Assembly (NCBI RefSeq): GCF_904849725.1
Contig: NC_058518.1
Coordinates: forward strand, 213,602,741-213,666,740
Source of the DNA: Hordeum vulgare subsp. vulgare
Lineage: Eukaryota > Streptophyta > Magnoliopsida > Poales > Poaceae
Reading direction: 5' to 3'
DNA length: 64,000 bases
The translations under genes were made by a program, and so were the position numbers. The notes under the pieces are model-generated. The model saw only the letters and a list, made by a program, of their open reading frames with translations, was not told the DNA's origin and ran no database searches. How positions within the stretch are numbered: the stretch's first letter is position 1; the number at the start of each line of letters is the position of its first letter. Of the stretch, positions 12,516 through 23,416 are shown piece by piece.

Positions 12516-13156
12516 TGTGGCACCCCGACTCAGAGGAAACCGAAACGGCCCGTATTCCAGCTCAGGCACAAGTCTTCTGGAATACGACACCATTAACATA
12601 GAACAAATTAGCTCTTTATTACTATGGCAAAGGTTACAAGGGTACTTGGATTATATCGCCACAACGATACTACACCTGTCTACGGTAATTTCTACTCTAG
12701 CAGCGGAACAACGAACGTTGTGGTGAACTCCACTCCACAGGGACTCTGGCTGGAATGTGTATCCTAGCTGGCAGCTCGGAATCCTCGACAAGCAATCATG
12801 GCATGACCTGCAAACTAGCACGACACGCCAGGTGAATACTTTGAATGTACTCGCAAGTTCACAACAAACATTAGCATTAAGACAAGACAACATCATATCA
12901 ATCAAGATTAGGTAAAGATTTGTTATCACTAAAGGGGTAGTTGAAAAATAACTATGCCATGCTACTCTCACCGTACTCTGGTGATACCAACTCTTGTGAT
13001 ATTACCCAGAACCTTCAGCGAATATCCTCAAGACGGGCACCAAGACTTGTCACCAGCATGGTGCCCAATTGTTACCATACTCAGACGTGTTCTTCCATCA
13101 TTATTATCATAGTTACGGTTGACCACCTACTGAGGTCTGGACGGGCTGTCCAATAC

Positions 13157-13217
13157 CGTGGACTCGGCTATTCGAATAGATTGGACACTCTACAGAGGTT
13201 GCACACTTTACCCACAC
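13157..13217. repeat. Block conserved among long LTRs (copy 1)
   Basis: Contains the perfect palindrome CTATTCGAATAG (13168-13179) followed by CTACAGAGGTTGCAC. Near-matching blocks occur in two other long LTRs here (19264-19326 and 37420-37481) at a similar distance from the LTR end. Confidence 0.75.
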
Positions 13218-14310
13218 CATGGAGCACTGACCTCGTGATCCCATTCGGGTGGACCAATGTTGATCCAACAAAACTTGTCTGACCCGTGACTCTTCCATAG
13301 TACCACCGGCATTCATCCTCCCCGGAGTCCTGCCCTGGGTGGCCCTTGTGTCCTCATGACACCTGCCACCGTCGTGGCCAAACAAAACTGTCCCAAATGG
13401 AGACGGGTACCCCAAACAACTCAACTGGCTCACAAGGTTATCGCCGCCTACCGGGCCAGGGCAGCGCGCGCGCATAACTTTCCCTCTTTGGTGGTATCGA
13501 TGAAAGAGCACGCAGTCAGACCAAGTCAAGGCCGTCCCATACCGGCAAATGTGGTTGCATGGATAAGCCCGGACAGGTGACTCTCGATCAACCAACTAAG
13601 TATCTTATTCCCGAATAATATTTCTGTCATAGCTGACACTCCGATGTCATAGTAATCCAATAACCAATAAGCTCAAGCCACTACTGTTGAATCATATCCA
13701 TAAACTGCCGGATGAAACCCCGAATAATCATAGACAGTAATCTCAACATCATGCCATCACAAGTAGGTAAGATACTAGCTACTAACAATCCCTTACTCAA
13801 CATAGTAGTCACCTATTCAAGAACTTATTCAAACATTGCATAATCTAATCCCGACTATAGATAAATATACTTGCAATTAAAGTAATTAGTTGCACTATGA
13901 TATTGCAATGCAATTAAGAAAATGAGAGTTGTGGCACGCGTGGGGTGATGGAACCATCGGGAAGAAGTGCGAGAAGCTCGTGGAAGGAATCGCCAGAAAC
14001 AGTTCTCTCTTGGAGGAGGGGCTGTTTACGGCATGGGAAAACTGGTCATTTCCACTGTGTGAACACATAGTGAAAATGATACCAACATGACAGGCTCGAC
14101 GGGACGAAGATGTGGGCTTTGGAATCACCGAAATCGGAGTTACAGTTGCAAAGTTATAGCCGTTTGAAGTCCAGGGACCAATCTGCAAAAAGTTTATTCA
14201 CAAACAAGCCCGTGGCGGCTAAAACCGAAGGTGCACTGGCCAGATTACATTTTCTAAAAATGAATACATATTCTAGGCTGCAGTTTAACCGAATTACGCC
14301 TCCGCGGCTC

Positions 14311-14338
14311 GGAAGCGTATTCTCATAAATACGCTTCC
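14311..14338. repeat. Perfect hairpin in the long LTR (copy 1)
   Basis: GGAAGCGTATT and its exact reverse complement separated by a 6-nt loop. Similar 10-bp hairpins lie in the same relative position at 20660 and 38601. Confidence 0.9.
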
Positions 14339-14458
14339 ACTTAACAACGGGTGGGCCCAGTGGTTGACCTCCTTTGTCACTACCACGCGGGACCCATGGG
14401 CAGGGGCTCGAGGTCGTCTTCCCCACGTCGCCTCCTGCCTGACTGGGCCACGGGCCGG

Positions 14459-16107
14459 TGCTACTGCAACAAAAGACTTTCCAACGGCGCCAGAAACAAG
14501 CGTGTTGATGGGAGACTATTCTTGTCTTGATACTCCTCAGCAACGGCACCGGGAATCCTTCTGCTACGGCTACGCCTTTAGGGACTTCCTTGGCAAATAT
14601 GCAAAGGATTCCCCCGTGGCCTTGGAGCCTTGCGTTGGTGTTCCCTCGAAGCGGAAAGGGTGATGTACCACAACGGCGGTAAATATTTCCCTCAGTTTTG
14701 AGAACCAAGGTATCGATCCAGTGAAGGATTGTCGCAAGTACCTGCACAAACACAAAGAGCTTGCACCCAACGCTATGAAGGGGTTGTCAATCCCTTATAG
14801 ATTGTTTTCAAAGTGAGAACTGAAAGGAAAAAGAAACAAAGCAAAGTAAAAGCAAAAGTGGAAACGATAGTTGTGAATAGACCCGGGGGCCGTAGTCTTC
14901 ACTAGTGGCTTCTCTCATGAAGCAAGTAGACGGTGGGTGAACGAATTACTGTCGAGCAATTGATAGAACCGCGTAAAGTCATGACGTTATCTAAGGCAAT
15001 GATTATATCTATAGGCATCACGTCCAAAACAAGTAGACCGATACTTTCTGCATCTACTACTATTACTCCACACGTCGACCGCTATCTAGCATGCATCTAG
15101 TGTATTAAGTCCAAAAGAATAGAGTAATGCCTTAAGCAGGATGACATGATGTAGATGGACAATCTCATATCTACGATAAAAGCCCATCTTGTTACCCTTG
15201 ATGGCAAAAACATGATGCGTGCCTTGCTGCCCCTTCTGTCACTGGGAAAGGTCACCACACGGTATGAACCCAAAACCAAGAACTTCTCCCATTGCAAGAA
15301 TCATAGATCTAGTTGGCCAAACAATACCCAAGACTCTGAGAGACTTACAAGGATATCAGATCATGCATATAAGAAATCAGCAAAGACTCAAATAAATATC
15401 ATAGATAATCTGATCACAAATCCACAATTCATCGGATCTCGACAAACACACCGCCAAAGAGGATTACATCGGATAAATCTCCATGAAGATCATGGAGAAC
15501 TTTGTATTGAAGATCCAAGAGAGAGAAGAAGCCATCTAGCTACTAACTACGGACCCGTAGGTCTGAAGTGAACTACTCATGAGTTATTGGAGAGGCCATG
15601 ATGTTGATGTAGAAGCCCTCGAACTCCAAAGTCCCCTCCGGCATGGCACCGGGAAGGGTCTCCAGATGAGATCTCGCGGAAACGGAAGCTTGCGGCGACA
15701 GAAAAGTGTTTTCGTGGATGCCCCTATTTTTTTTCTAGATTTTAGGGAATATATAGGTGAAAGAGCTAGGGAGGGGGCGCGAGGGAGGCCACAAGCCTGG
15801 TAGCAGCCCCCCCTCGTGGCGGCTACAGGGCTTGTGGGCCCCCTTTGGCTCTCCTGCCTTGGCCCTCAAGTCCCGTGATCTTCTTCCGTTCTGGGAAAAA
15901 ATATTTTGGGGATTTTATTCCTTTTGGACTCCGTTCCAAAATTAGATCTGAAAAGAGTCAAAAACACAGAAAAAACAGGAATTGGCACTTGGCACTGAAT
16001 TAATAAGTTAGTCCCAAAAAAGATATAAAAGGTACATAAAACATCCAAAGTTGACAAGATAACAGCATGAAACCCTCAAAAATTATAGATACGTTTGAGA
16101 CGTATCA
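14459..16107 (-). mobile_element. Solo Sabrina-like LTR nested in the long LTR
   Basis: On the minus strand the LTR starts TGATACGTCTCAAACGTATC at 16107 and ends ...TTGCAGTAGCA at 14459. GCCGG flanks both sides (14454-14458 and 16108-16112). The motif GCGGAAACGGAAGCTTGC near 15677 matches what I remember as a Sabrina LTR sequence. No gag, protease or second LTR is present, so the copy is a solo LTR. Oddly, two PBS-like motifs lie within its last 100 bp (14499 and 14540). Confidence 0.82.
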
Positions 16108-16960
16108 GCCGGCCCCGACGGCGACCACCGGCGACACGGGCCACCTCTGGTGGCGCTCAGCCTGCCAGGATGACTAGCGCGACGGGCCGCATCCATCCCC
16201 GTAGGTGGCGGAGCTTGGGAAGGACCAGAGCACGGGCGCCCCCGGCCATGGCAGATGGCGACTCGGGTGCTGAAGGGCGCGGTGGCTAACGCCCATCAGA
16301 GGACGAGGTGAGGGGTTTCGGAGGCCCGCGGTTGAGAGGGCAGAGTGATCGTGAGGTTAGGCGGGAGAGAGGGGGATCGCACCAGGCGAATTTAGCAGAG
16401 GAGGGGCGACGGCCATGGCGGCAATGGAGGGCGAGGAGAGCTCCGGGAGCTCATTTAACTGGTCGGGGGAGGATGCAGGGGTGGAGGAAAGGAGGATGGA
16501 GGTGCTGCCGACGTTCGGGGAGGCTCGAGGCCATGGCTATATATAGCCGGTCGGAGCAGCCGGATTAGCACGACCGCCGTGGCAGCCTTATCGCCGACTG
16601 GCGCTCCAGGGCACGTGGCAGGAGACGGCCACGTCGACAGGGCCTCCAGGGGCTAGGAGAAGCAGGAGGTGGCTTCCGGAGAGCTTGCAACGGACGAGGA
16701 CAACGCTGGTCACGAGCTAAATAGAAGCGGGGCTCGTCGCGGCGCGGCGAGGAAGAAGCTGCAGGGGGAGAGGGGTCCAGGAGGAAGAAAACGATGCGGG
16801 GAAGCTTCTGGACATGTCTAGGGGCCGAGGGACAGGAGAAAAAACCGACGACCCCAAGGGCCCCAATGCACAGAGCGCGCGTATGGCATGCGAAAGGCGT
16901 GGTCACTGCATGCACTGTCTCGGAGAGGACAAGAGAGGCTGGCACACCTTGTCTTGGGTG
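16108..16960 (-). promoter_or_regulatory. GC-rich promoter-like block of the long LTR
   Basis: A strongly GC-rich stretch with a 14-bp palindrome GGCTATATATAGCC at 16535-16548 that could serve as a TATA box on either strand. ORFs here are a by-product of base composition. In the minus orientation of the LTR it lies upstream of the hairpin, as expected for U3/R. No transcription start can be assigned from sequence alone. Confidence 0.45.
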
Positions 16961-18206
16961 AAGTCCTTGCCCCCAAGGCAGTCTGGAAGTGAAATATTAG
17001 CAAATGGGTAACTGGGGAGATGGCAAGGGTCACTTCAAGTTTTTTGTAGCAAACTTGGCCCTATTACTGTGATAAACAGAGAAGAGATAAGGGCAAAATA
17101 TCATGTGTGGGAGGTTTAGGGTAGGAAGGACTACCATGCTGTGAAGTTTGAGAAGCACAGGACCAAGATTTAATAGGGTTGCTTTGAAACTGACCAATGT
17201 GGTCCAGAACAAATATTTTTATGTGGAACTCACATACTTGCTTGGATGGAGCTAAAATTTGGAGGAGATGAGTTATTTAGGATTATGAAGACACTGTACA
17301 AATTTCATACCATGTGGATAAACCAGAGTGGTACTTCCTTCACACAGTATCCCACTAGACAGAATCTTAGGAAAATTACTGAGGGGAAAATGACTTGATA
17401 AAATGAGCACACATTTTGTGGAGAGATGTTTTATAGATAGGAAAATGTCCTCGTAACATTTCAGAAATTATGGGGCAACATAAAACATAGTTGCTTCACA
17501 ATCCAAAATAATGACCAGAGACAAAGATTTGGTGTTGTGGTCACATAGTTGATTAGGTGATGCTCAAATTTGGTGGAGAGTCATTATATGAGCATATTGA
17601 GATGATGGAAAAGTTTCAACTCATTTGCATACTCTTAGCTACCACTTGCTTCACAAAGCTTCCTCTGGATCAGAAACTTTGGAAATTTGCCAAGAAATAT
17701 GCACTAGCCAAATTGAGTTGAAGTTTGGCATGAGGCAACGATATGGATAGGAAAGAGTGCCAACAAAGTTTGAGAGCAAGAAAGCACATATAAAGGGTAC
17801 TTGCTTCAGAACTTGACACATAGGGCAGAATCAGAAAAGGAATATTTGAGGAATATTTTTGAACATGACAAGGAAATATTTTGTCATATCTAAGGGATAT
17901 ATGACCCAAGATATTTATAAGAATTGTTTGGGAATTTTTGGAATGATAGAAATGTGGGTTGCTTCACAACCCAAGGCAAAAGGGTTATTCCTTTAATAGG
18001 AAAAAAGAATATTCCCAGGGAAAAGATTATTGGGATTGGCTGAAGATGGAAATGACAAGATCTTGGGATGGTGTGAAGGTTGGCAAGCCACTAGGGAAGA
18101 GGAATCAAGGGTGATCCCTTCAGGTGCCAAGACTACCAAGCCACAGAAAAGCAAAACCGGACCAAAATGAAAAGAAAAAGAAATGGGCAAAATCCAGGGT
18201 GTTACA

Positions 18207-18801
18207 TGTTTTCATAGATCTGATCATAAACTCACAATTCATTGGATCTCGTTGGTCTGATTTGAACTACTCACGCATGATCGGAGGAGCGCCCATGAGG
18301 ATGGTGAACCCCTTCGTGATCGTGTTCCTCTCCGGAACGAGCTCTAGATTGGATTTCGTGTCTCTGGAACTTGCGGCGGCTGAAACGATTTTTGTTGAAT
18401 GCTCTAGGGTTTTCTGAATATTGGGGTATTTATAGAGCTAAGAGGTGGTGGAGGAGGTGCCCGAGGGCCCCACTAGATATGAGGCCGTGCCAGGGGCATC
18501 TGGCTCGCCCTGATGTCTAGTGGCCCCCATGGGCCTTGTCTGTTGCTCATTCTTGTCTCCCAAGTTTCCTTCTAGTCCAAAAAATATGTGTAAAGTTTTA
18601 TGGCAATTGGACCTCATCTGATATGGATTTTCTGCGAAGGAAAAAACAACAAAAACACGAACTGGCACTAGGCACTATGTCAATAGGTTAGTCGCAAAAA
18701 ATAATATAAAGTTGCTATAAAATGATTATAAAACATCCAAGAATGATAATATAACAGCATGGAACAATAAATTTTTTTATAGATACATTTGAGAGGTATC
18801 A
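18207..18801 (-). repeat. Sabrina-like 5' LTR, 5' portion
   Basis: Starts TGATACCTCTCAAATGTATC on the minus strand at 18801 and runs to the insertion site. It continues the LTR sequence broken at 12515; for example, the 'cataaactcacaattcattggatctcg' type motif here matches one at 15417-15440 in the solo LTR. The outer flank 18802-18806 (ACGGT) should be one copy of the target duplication; its partner is not in the window. Confidence 0.85.
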
Positions 18802-19263
18802 ACGGTCTCCACGTAGTAGTAGCCTCCGTCGGGGTAGTAGAAGTCGTCGGAGGAATCAACTCGCTCCTAGGCTCCGTCATGTGATCGCGGTAATCATATC
18901 GAAGGGGAAAAGGGGAGCAAAGCTACGATGATTACTCATCCAAAGTACTTGCAAGGCTTACATCAGAACTATGCTAAATATGCATCACTATAAAGGAATG
19001 GGGTTATATCTTTGGACTGAACTGCAGAAAATGCTAGAAGAGAGGGAAAGACCTAGTCCTATCATATACTAGCATCTTCAGCATCTTGCAACATTCAAAG
19101 AGTACATATTAGTATAACATATGTAAGCACGTAGTATCAATGCCCAAGGATCCTTCCTCGACACCGTGCGAGGAAGTGATCCTGGAGCCATCATTTCATT
19201 TTAGTGCCATAAGTATCTAGTTCTAGCTGTAGTAGAGCGGGATACTTTCTGACTAACCGTTAC

Positions 19264-19326
19264 CGTGGACACGACTATTTGAATAGATATATTTCCCTAC
19301 AGGGGTGCACCAAATTACCCATCACG
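19264..19326. repeat. Block conserved among long LTRs (copy 2)
   Basis: CGTGGACACGACTATTTGAA followed by TAGAT and CCCTACAGGGGTGCACC. It aligns base for base over most of its length with the block at 13157 and more distantly with 37420. Confidence 0.75.
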
Positions 19327-20659
19327 CCAGATTAACTACAGCCAGACATACTTTCCTGGGTCATACACGGTCGCGGCTGGTCGGCACGCCGTAGTCCTAC
19401 CTAAGCTCAACAGGGAGGACAACACGTCAGTCTAAATCCTAAGTGCTCATGGGTCTTGGGTCCATCACTCTTTGCACTCCTTTGTGTTATGAGGACGGCC
19501 GGGATCGGTCCTAGCTACCTCTTAATCCAAAGTAGGTGCTTACAAAGGCCACCCACGCGTGTGCCGCTCACTATGACATCTAAAGAGCTTTCGGAAGAAT
19601 GTACGACGAAGAGTGCCCATACATATTCCCGCGTGGTGGTTAGTGCGATAAAGGCCATAGGCCTACTCAGATCAGATATCCGAACCCATTAGTGTCTTGG
19701 GAGATCGCGGAAATGATCAGTGGTCCCATCGCCCCGTCTCAAGGACCTACGACAAGGGCCGGGCCCATCCCTTTACTCGAGCGGTCTGCGTGCCCGTCCA
19801 TGCCTCGTAATTATCTTGCAACTACCATCCTAGTCAACCCGGCTCCACATCACGTGTGGGTACCCCTCGGGCCCGACCTGTCTTTACTATGATTCTGGGA
19901 GTAAAGTCAAAGTACCCGTGTGTCCATAACATCAAGGGGGAATCCAAGGAATCACCCTCACTGGATTCCACTTGATGTAACCATCAAGGTGACCGGGGAG
20001 GAATCACCCTCGAGGGTTCACTCTTGAGGTGTTGCATGACAGAGTCGTTATCGGGAGTGGTGAAGTAGGAATCACCCTCTGTAATCCATGACCATCTAGC
20101 TACACTACAAAGTTAACATCGGGAATGCTTTACGAGGTATCACCATCGGCTCTCGATAGTAACTTGGCAGAGTCCTACAACTAAGGAGTGTGATGTGATG
20201 TGTCGGGCTCAAGACGTTGATCACGTTAATTGAGTTAGCGATGATGAGCGGGGGCAACAGGGACAAGGTGAGGAGTCACTCGTAGCTCACTAACCAACCT
20301 ATACTAAGCATATAGGATAACAAGTAAGCTACAACAGCAGGTTACAAAATCAGGCTATGCATCAGAATAGGAGCTATCGACAATAGTAGCCAAATCTAAT
20401 GCAAGCATGAGAGGGAAGGAAGGGGCGATATTGGAATGATTAAGGGGGTTATGCTTGCATGGTGGCTTCACAGACAAAAACGGATGCATAGTGAAGTAGT
20501 TGGTCACCAGATCAACAACGATCTAGGGGTGTGCGAGAAAACAAGTAACAGAGGGGAACATAATAAATAATATAGCAATTAATTGCATCACAATGCATGA
20601 CATGGCAAACCACAGTGCTAGGGTGACCTAACGCAGTGCTACGCGTTACATACGGAGCG

Positions 20660-20683
20660 GGAAAATATTCACGAATATTTTCC
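20660..20683. repeat. Perfect hairpin in the long LTR (copy 2)
   Basis: GGAAAATATT and its exact reverse complement AATATTTTCC with loop CACG. Placed between the conserved block and the GC-rich block, as in the other two long LTRs. Confidence 0.9.
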
Positions 20684-20807
20684 GGGCTACACGCATTTAT
20701 GAGAGAGACGATCCGGAGGGGAAGGTTCCATGTTTACATTGATGGGAGCATGTGACACGTATGTGGATGACATATTTGGGTTCGTTTTATTTTTCTGATC
20801 TCTTTTC

Positions 20808-20833
20808 ATATATATATATATATATATATATAT
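20808..20833. repeat. (TA)n microsatellite
   Basis: Thirteen uninterrupted AT dinucleotides within the long LTR. Confidence 0.95.
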
Positions 20834-21849
20834 TATTTTCAATGATGTTATGATTTTTTTCTATTGATATCTAAAGTTCTAAACAATTTCTAAATTTTCT
20901 AGATTTAAATTAATTCGAAAATGTTAAATAGCTAAGTTGATATGGGTACACAAAAGTGTACCCACCAATATACTCATATGGTTGTGAGAGGGGTCGAGGG
21001 GGGCCAATTGACCGAGTTAAAGGGTTGAGTGGTCAACGGCACATGGGTCCTCCTATTTATTTAAATTTTATTATTTTATTATTTTCTTATTCCTTTTCTT
21101 TTCTTCTGTTTTTATAAGGTTCGACCCCATACTTAAACGATAAACCATAAGAACTCTAGACACAAATAAAATTATACAACCGGCAGCAAGCAACACAACA
21201 AAGCAACAACGACAAGCAGGACTGGCAGAGCAGCGAGCAGCACATGGACGGCGGGGCGCAATAACAATAGTAGAGCAGCGACAAAAACAAAAGTAGGCAC
21301 AACAAGCAGCAGTGCAACAGTAGGTAGCAGCAGCGCGAGCGCGAGCGGCTATGGTGTGGCACGCTTGCACGCGCGGCTGGGCGAGGCGCTGCACGGGCGG
21401 GTTCACACAAGCGCAGGGCGCGAGCAGGTAGGATGCGCAACTAGGAGCTGCTTGAGCGCACGGCCAGGAGCCGCGGGTGGGGCCAGGCCATGGCAAGAGG
21501 CAAGGGAGAACACAAGATACGAGCACGAGGGTGGGCGTGGTATGTGTGGCCATGAGCATCGCTCGGAACCCGTGTGCCAAGGGGTGACGCAATGTAGCGG
21601 TGAATGAAGGCGGAGACGAGGGGAATGGAAGTGACATTCACAGGGGAAGGCGGAGGAAGCGTACGACATGGCGAAGGAGCTCCGATGAGGTAGATCGGCC
21701 GATGCGATGGTGGCCGTAGGCGAGGAAGACGACGTCGGTCCCGATGATGGAGATGTGTCCGACTCGATTTGGTCCTCGGGATGGATGAAGACGACCGCAT
21801 TGACCTCCCGGATGTCCTCCCGCGCGACGATGACAACGATGTTTGTAAA

Positions 21850-22640
21850 AGCACAATTTTTTTAAATGTTGAGAACAAATTTTGAAAATGAGAATAGTTT
21901 TGGAAAATTCTCAACAAATTCATAAACGTGAAAAAAATAACATACGAACATTTATTGAATATTGAGAAAAAATTCGAAAAACAAGAACATTTTTTGATTT
22001 TTTTTTAGAAAATCCAGAATATTTTGTGAAACTCTTGAATATTTTTTTGAAAATCTAAAACTTTTTTCTAAAAGCAAAAAATATTTTTTCGAATTTGAAT
22101 AACAATTGTTGAAAATCCAGAACATATTTTTGAAAAATGTTGATTTTTTTGGAATATGAAGAGTATTTTTTGGAAACCCACTACATTTTTTGAAAATCCA
22201 CAACGTTTTTCTGAAAATACAAACATTTTCCGAAATTGAACAACAATTTTTGGAAATCCCATACATTTTCTGAAAATCCAGAACATATTTTGAAAATCCA
22301 AAATATTTTGGAAACTTATCTCGCGCATGTAAAATCCGGAACATTTTTTCAAATTCCGGAAAAAAAATTACAGTTCCGAAACATTTTATCATATTCCTGA
22401 ACATTTTCCCAAATTCCGGAACATTTATTTCAAATTCTGGAACATTTTTTTGAAAATCTGAAACATTTTTATAAAAATTCCGGAACATTTTTTCAAATTC
22501 TGGAACATTTTTTCAAATTAAGAAACAATTTTTCATATTTCGGGTCATTTTTTCAAATTCTGGAACTTTTTGTAAAATTCCAAAATTTTTTAAAATCCAG
22601 AACATTTTTTGAAAATCCGAAACATTTTTAAAAACATAAA
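21850..22640. repeat. Degenerate AT-rich minisatellite
   Basis: About 0.8 kb of short irregular units built on GAACATTTTTT, GAAAATCC and CAAATTCCGG. Unit length varies (roughly 18-30 bp) and the copies are diverged. Open frames here have a repeated Met-Phe-Arg-Asn pattern that only mirrors the DNA repeat. Just beyond it, GGTTCC inverted motifs occur (22685-22760). The tract may belong to a separate DNA transposon nested in the LTR. Confidence 0.75.
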
Positions 22641-23404
22641 CAGAAAATAATAAATAAAAAAGAAAACGAAAAAAAGGAAAAATTGGTTCAAGGAACCTTT
22701 AAAAGGTTCCCAAAACCGGAAAAACTCGTTTGGGAAGCCTAGAAGGTTCCCAAAACCGGGATCTGTGGAACACTCTAAACTGGCCGGCCCACTGCGTCCA
22801 TCGCTCACGTCGTCCTGTGTGAAACTTCGACAATTGGACGGAGTGAGCGGCATATATGATTTTCCTTGTCTTCCCTCTATGCAGAGGTTGAAGAAATGGT
22901 CCTCGTGGTGGGGTGGGCCGTTCACTGTAGCACCAGAGCCTAGTCCAACACGTAAGTTTGTTCTTTTTTTTCTTATTTTCTGTTTTGCATTTTCCTCTTA
23001 TTTGCATTTAGTTGGAGTACTAAATGAATTTCCATGGTTGAAACTTGGCATATAATTCCATTGCAGTTTTTTTGGTGTTGTACAAAAAGTCTCACAACAT
23101 TTGGAGTTGTCTAAGCATTTTAGAAACTGAAATGGTTGGTTGAAATGGCTGCTGGTCCACTGTTTAATTTTTAGGGGCATTTTAAAAACTCAAATAATGT
23201 TTGTTTCTACATGTCAAATAGTTAGTGAATATTTTCCATAACATGTACACTTTTGTTTATTTATTTGAAGAAGTTTTATTTACTCACTATTTGAATATTG
23301 AATTGGAATGGATTTTGGATCTTAATGACTACTATTAAGTTAATGATGATGACTTGGCATAATTAGAGGAAGTTCACTATAGCTTGATTAGTGGGGGTGT
23401 TACA

Positions 23405-23416
23405 AATCTCCTCCGT
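23405..23416 (-). promoter_or_regulatory. Polypurine tract before the long 3' LTR
   Basis: Minus strand ACGGAGGAGATT directly precedes TGTAACACCC. Just upstream on that strand is AAATCTCGGGACAAGATTT, a motif commonly seen at the 3' end of plant Gypsy internal regions. This fixes element orientation. Confidence 0.6.

Larger units (their letters stand above)
12516..18206 (-). mobile_element. Long solo LTR (LARD-type family) inside the Sabrina-like LTR
   Basis: Ends are TGTGGCACCCCGACTC and GGGTGTTACA, so on the minus strand it starts TGTAACACCC and ends GGTGCCACA. TGTTT flanks it on both sides (12511-12515 and 18207-18211), a perfect 5-bp target duplication, and the host LTR resumes exactly afterwards. 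No left-right sequence duplication is seen, so it is best read as one solo LTR of about 4.0 kb after removing the nested 1.65-kb LTR. It has no retrotransposon ORF. It could instead be an element with internal deletions; the family name is not known to me. Confidence 0.8.
8195..18801 (-). mobile_element. Sabrina-like Gypsy element, 3'-truncated, LTR split
   Basis: On the minus strand: 5' LTR (18801-18207 joined to 12515-11657), PBS-like motif, gag, protease, then 3' non-coding DNA ending near 8195 without a PPT or 3' LTR. A 5.7-kb element occupies 12516-18206. The LTR start (TGATACCTCTCAAATGTATC) and internal sequence are the same type as the solo LTR at 14459-16107, which holds GCGGAAACGGAAGCTTGC, a sequence I associate with Sabrina. 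No RT or integrase follows the protease, so the element is non-autonomous. The left edge is approximate. Confidence 0.8.
18802..23404 (-). repeat. Long 3' LTR of a LARD-type element, truncated
   Basis: On the minus strand the LTR begins TGTAACACCCCCACTAATC at 23404, directly after a polypurine tract, so it is the 3' LTR of an element lying to the right. It is cut at 18802 by the Sabrina-like element. It holds the conserved block (19264), the hairpin (20660), a TA microsatellite, a GC-rich block (21170-21840) and a minisatellite-like tract. By comparison with the Sukkula-like LTR, only a few hundred bases appear missing. No retrotransposon coding sequence. Confidence 0.7.

Noticed and set aside
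14661..16107. Shorter LTR boundary at TGATGTACC (14661)
   Set aside because: A TG start is present, but no duplication matches there, whereas 14459-16107 has exact GCCGG on both sides.
12516..18206. Interpretation as a full-length element with two LTRs
   Set aside because: No left-right duplication was seen; ends and target duplication fit one solo LTR.
18802..18806. ACGGT as proven target duplication of the Sabrina-like element
   Set aside because: The partner copy cannot be found because the 3' LTR is missing; kept only as an expectation.
21952..22488. 178-codon minus-strand open frame with repeated Met-Phe-Arg-Asn pattern
   Set aside because: It only mirrors the AT-rich DNA repeat below it; other frames are open too and no domain is seen.
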